From Opitutaceae bacterium (lineage in GTDB: Bacteria; Verrucomicrobiota; Verrucomicrobiae; Opitutales; Opitutaceae), in assembly GCA_031266495.1 (NCBI GenBank), contig JAISAX010000378.1, positions 1 to 7,455 of the forward strand: a stretch of 7,455 bases of DNA. Direction: 5' to 3'. The position numbers and the translations under genes were made by a program. The notes under the pieces are model-generated. The model worked only from the letters and a program-made list of their open reading frames with translations. It searched no databases and was not told where the DNA came from. Of the stretch, positions 5,204-7,455 are shown piece by piece (the first letter of the stretch is position 1; every line of letters begins with the position of its first letter).

Positions 5204-6190
5204 ATGAAAATCGCCATCATCGGAACCGGCAACGTAGCCACCGGAAATTATCTGCCCTGGTTCACCGCCCAAACCGGCATCCAGATCGGATGTCTTGACC
5301 AGAACACCGCCCGCGCCCAGGCCGCGGCGGAAAAATCCGGAGGACGCGCCTTCGCCACGTCCGCCGAACTCATCGCGTGGAAGCCCGACGCCGCCTTCGT
5401 GCTCACCAACGAAATGTGGCACTACGACGCCGGCCTCCCGCTCCTCCAGGCCGGTCTGCCGCGCGTGCTCTTTGAAAAACCGCTCGTCGCCGCCAGGGGA
5501 CAGGCGCACGTCAGCGAAGCCGATTTTTTCCAGGGCAGGGAATTGCTCGAAATCGCGGCGCGAACCGGCTCCGAAGTGGCGATGCTTTTCAATTACCGCT
5601 TCTTCGACCAGACAATCGCCGCCCGCCGCATCGTGGCTGAACGCGATTTCGGAGAACTCGTCAACGTGTCGGGGACAATCCACTACGCCTGCTGGAGCCA
5701 TTGCATCGACCTCGTCCATCACTTCGGCGGAGGCGCCGCCACGCTCGCCGCGCTCGAAGGCGCGCCCGAACGCGAGGGCCAGGACATCGTCGCCCGCGAT
5801 GTCGTCGCCGCCTTCACTCTTGAAAACGGCGCCACCGGCACGCTCGTCGGCACCGCGGGGTTGAAATGGCAACATCCGCTTTTCGAACTGATCCTTGCTT
5901 TCGAACGCGGGCGCCTCCACATGCGCGACATTGACGGGGATCTGGAAATCCTTGACGGAGCCTCCAGTATCCATGAACGTATCACAACGGTCCGGGACGC
6001 GTCACGCTGGCAGCACTACACCGCCTCGTTCCACAAGGCGCTGACCGCCTACCTCGACGCCGTTCGCGCCGGGAAGCCCGCCCCTGTTTCAGGGACGGAC
6101 GGCTTGCGCGAGTTGCAATTCGAAGCCGCGCTGCGCCGTTCCATCGCCGAAAAACGCCCCGTCGAAATCGCGCGGGAATTCCCCCTGTAA
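5204..6190 (+). CDS. Gfo/Idh/MocA-family NAD(P)-dependent oxidoreductase
   Basis: A 328-residue cytoplasmic dehydrogenase, a normal length for the family. The N-terminal Rossmann fold starts at once with MKIAIIGTGNVA (GxGxxx at 7-12). An Asp32 after the second strand suggests NAD rather than NADP. The conserved E-K-P is at 91-93, with Lys92 as the expected catalytic lysine. NYRF is at 130-133. The second-domain motif is HCIDLVHHFGG at 166-176, where Asp169 and His173 have the D-x3-H spacing of the Asp/His pair in inositol dehydrogenases. Family members oxidise or reduce a hydroxyl or keto group on sugars, inositols or amino sugars. The substrate here is unknown. The ATG at 5204 lies just before the Rossmann strand and has no Shine-Dalgarno site. 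The neighbours suggest it handles a product of the beta-helix enzyme together with the downstream dehydrogenase. Confidence 0.92.
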   Translation: MKIAIIGTGNVATGNYLPWFTAQTGIQIGCLDQNTARAQAAAEKSGGRAFATSAELIAWKPDAAFVLTNEMWHYDAGLPLLQAGLPRVLFEKPLVAARGQAHVSEADFFQGRELLEIAARTGSEVAMLFNYRFFDQTIAARRIVAERDFGELVNVSGTIHYACWSHCIDLVHHFGGGAATLAALEGAPEREGQDIVARDVVAAFTLENGATGTLVGTAGLKWQHPLFELILAFERGRLHMRDIDGDLEILDGASSIHERITTVRDASRWQHYTASFHKALTAYLDAVRAGKPAPVSGTDGLRELQFEAALRRSIAEKRPVEIAREFPL

Positions 6191-6272
6191 ATCTCCCGCG
6201 CCATTCCTGTCTCGCCTCCCCCCCCCCCCCCGCCCGCCTCTCGCGCCCTCCCGCCTGCACTCTCTTTTACCT
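6191..6272 (+). other. C-rich spacer with 14-C run before the dehydrogenase gene
   Basis: This 82-nt spacer has 49 C, 19 T, 10 G and only 4 A. Fourteen C lie at 6218-6231, starting 28 nt after the stop codon. It has no CA tract, unlike the other three poly-C spacers. No Shine-Dalgarno site is seen before the ATG at 6273, where the preceding bases are TCTTTTACCT. There is no hairpin or U-tract that would end transcription between the two dehydrogenase genes. Confidence 0.8.
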
Positions 6273-7337
6273 ATGAAAATCCTCCACCAGACCGGCAACT
6301 CCCGCGTTGCCATCGAAGACGTTCCCATGCTTGCGCCCGGCCCAGGCGAAGTCCTTATCAAGACCGCCGTATCCGCCCTCTGCGGCAGCGAAATGCCGAC
6401 CTTCCGCGGCAAGGACGGACGCCCTTACGGCAACCTCGGCCACGAAGCCGCGGGCGTGGTTGTGGCGTTCGGCCCCGGAGCCGGCGACATCACCAGCCCC
6501 GTCACGCGCGCGCCGCTCGAAATCGGCGACCGCGTCGGCGTCAGCGCCATCGCCGGCTGGCCGGGCGAAAACCCGTCCGTATCTGATCCGCATTACATCG
6601 CGGGACGCTACACGTGGTGCGACAAGTTCACCTTTCACTGCGACATGCACGCCGACTATTTCACGATCCCCGCGCAAGCCTGCCATGTGTTGCCCGACGA
6701 CATCCCGTGGGACATCGGCGTGCTCATCACCGGTGACGGACTCGGCGTCCCTTATCACACCTCGACCAAACTCGCCGCGCTGCCCGGTCCGGTCGGGCAA
6801 CAGACGGTTGTCATTTTCGGACTCGGCCCCATCGGCCTTGGCAACGTCCTCATGCAGACGCATCTCGGGCGGCGGGTAATCGGGGTTGATCGCGCACCCG
6901 GCCGCCTCGAACTCGCCCGCCGGCTCGGAGCCGCGCACACCATTGATGCCGGTAGCGCCACCAATGCTACCGACATCCCTGCCGCCGTCAAAAAACTGAC
7001 CAACAACACCGGTGCGGATATTGCCATTGAATCCGCCGGAGTGCCGGCCACTGCGCGTCTCTGTTTTGCGTCGGTGCGCAAGGGAGGCACCGTCCTTTTC
7101 AACGGCGAACAACCCGCGCTCGAACTTTCGCCCAGCGAGGATTTCATCCGTCGTGACATCACCGCTACAGGCTCATGGTTTTATCATTTTTGCGAGTATC
7201 CCGACATGCTTGCCCATGCCCGCAATGGTCTGCCGGTTGCATCGCTCATCACGCATCGTTTTCCGCTTGCCGAGGCCGCCGGGGCGTATCACGTGATGCA
7301 ATCCGGACTGTCCGGCAAGGTGCTGCTGACTTACTGA
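6273..7337 (+). CDS. Zinc-type medium-chain dehydrogenase (alcohol/polyol dehydrogenase-like)
   Basis: A 354-residue member of the medium-chain dehydrogenase/reductase superfamily. The catalytic domain carries the expected zinc ligands Cys37 (LCGSE), His57-Glu58 (GHEAAG) and probably Asp155 (TGDGLG), where many relatives have Glu. The NAD-binding motif GLGPIG is at 183-188. Asp206 at the end of the next strand points to NAD over NADP. The four-cysteine structural-zinc lobe seen in classical members is missing. In its place is a segment (about 95-124) with only two Cys (116 and 123). The C-terminal catalytic part ends in the usual SGKVLLTY. Relatives oxidise sorbitol, threonine, sugar acids or similar alcohols. 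The substrate here is unknown. The ATG at 6273 sits two codons before the first strand, as is usual. It is the last gene of the rightward set. Confidence 0.92.
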   Translation: MKILHQTGNSRVAIEDVPMLAPGPGEVLIKTAVSALCGSEMPTFRGKDGRPYGNLGHEAAGVVVAFGPGAGDITSPVTRAPLEIGDRVGVSAIAGWPGENPSVSDPHYIAGRYTWCDKFTFHCDMHADYFTIPAQACHVLPDDIPWDIGVLITGDGLGVPYHTSTKLAALPGPVGQQTVVIFGLGPIGLGNVLMQTHLGRRVIGVDRAPGRLELARRLGAAHTIDAGSATNATDIPAAVKKLTNNTGADIAIESAGVPATARLCFASVRKGGTVLFNGEQPALELSPSEDFIRRDITATGSWFYHFCEYPDMLAHARNGLPVASLITHRFPLAEAAGAYHVMQSGLSGKVLLTY

Positions 7338-7358
7338 CTGACGTTACGCGGAACGGCC

Positions 7359-7455
7359 GTAGGGGCGTCGCTTGCGACGCCCGCGCCAGGCGGAGAGAAT
7401 TGGCGTATCTCCCGTTGCGAAAGGTCCTCGCGGGCTTCGCAAGCGAAGCCCCTAC
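7359..7455. repeat. Paired GC-rich palindromes in inverted orientation (REPIN/MITE-like), reaching the window edge
   Basis: Two 27-bp arms, 7359-7385 and 7429-7455, are inverted copies matching at 25 of 27 bases. Each starts from its outer side with GTAGGGGC. Each arm is itself a hairpin: GGGCGTCGC-TT-GCGACGCCC (7363-7382) and GGGCTTCGC-AA-GCGAAGCCC (7432-7451). The differences between the arms are compensatory within each hairpin, so both 9-bp stems are perfect. A short inner repeat, GGAGA (7392-7396) with TCTCC (7408-7412), lies between them. This is the layout of REP doublets and small non-autonomous elements. It sits 21 nt past the dehydrogenase stop and could also end transcription or protect the mRNA 3' end. 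The full boundary may lie outside the window. Confidence 0.85.

Noticed and set aside
5072..5974. Minus-strand open frame of about 300 codons
   Set aside because: It is antisense to the Gfo/Idh oxidoreductase, whose Rossmann, EKP and D-x3-H motifs are clear in the plus frame.
7338..7455. CRISPR repeat
   Set aside because: There are only two palindromic arms, in inverted rather than direct orientation, with no regular spacer series.

Overview
The window looks like a piece of a GC-rich Gram-negative chromosome, most likely from a verrucomicrobium near the Opitutaceae. This is an inference from three things seen together: a PEP-CTERM protein with autotransporter-associated beta-strand repeats, a GntR-headed regulator with a LacI-type sensor domain, and a secreted parallel beta-helix protein next to small-molecule dehydrogenases. 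No rRNA, tRNA, CRISPR array, transposase or phage gene was found.

Layout. Two genes point left. One is a surface or exported PEP-CTERM beta-strand protein (208-1848). The other is a GntR/LacI-hybrid transcription regulator (2047-3231, possibly from 3291). Three genes point right: a secreted right-handed parallel beta-helix protein (3476-5101), a Gfo/Idh/MocA NAD(P)-dependent oxidoreductase (5204-6190) and a zinc-type medium-chain dehydrogenase (6273-7337). An AT-rich divergent control region separates the two sets and holds two inverted repeats with the same TTGT-N5-ACAA arms, which are good operator candidates for the regulator. The right edge carries a pair of GC-rich palindromes in inverted orientation (REP/REPIN- or MITE-like). 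The left edge may hold the first codons of another leftward gene.

How the genes may work together (inference). The regulator would sense a sugar or sugar derivative and control the rightward operon. The beta-helix protein would act outside the cytoplasm on a glycan. The two dehydrogenases would oxidise, reduce or epimerise the released sugar, uronate or cyclitol in the cytoplasm. The substrate cannot be read from the sequence.

The most unusual feature is the spacers. Every spacer that follows a stop codon and leads to a co-directional gene contains a run of 11-15 C on the coding strand. Three of the four runs are followed by a CA-rich alternating purine-pyrimidine tract. These spacers are strongly C-rich and G-poor on the coding strand, and the starts after them have no evident Shine-Dalgarno sequence. 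The divergent region has none of this, and its rightward gene has a good GGAG site. The spacers could be Rho-loading sites, hypermutable simple-sequence elements, unstructured leaders, or some mix of these.
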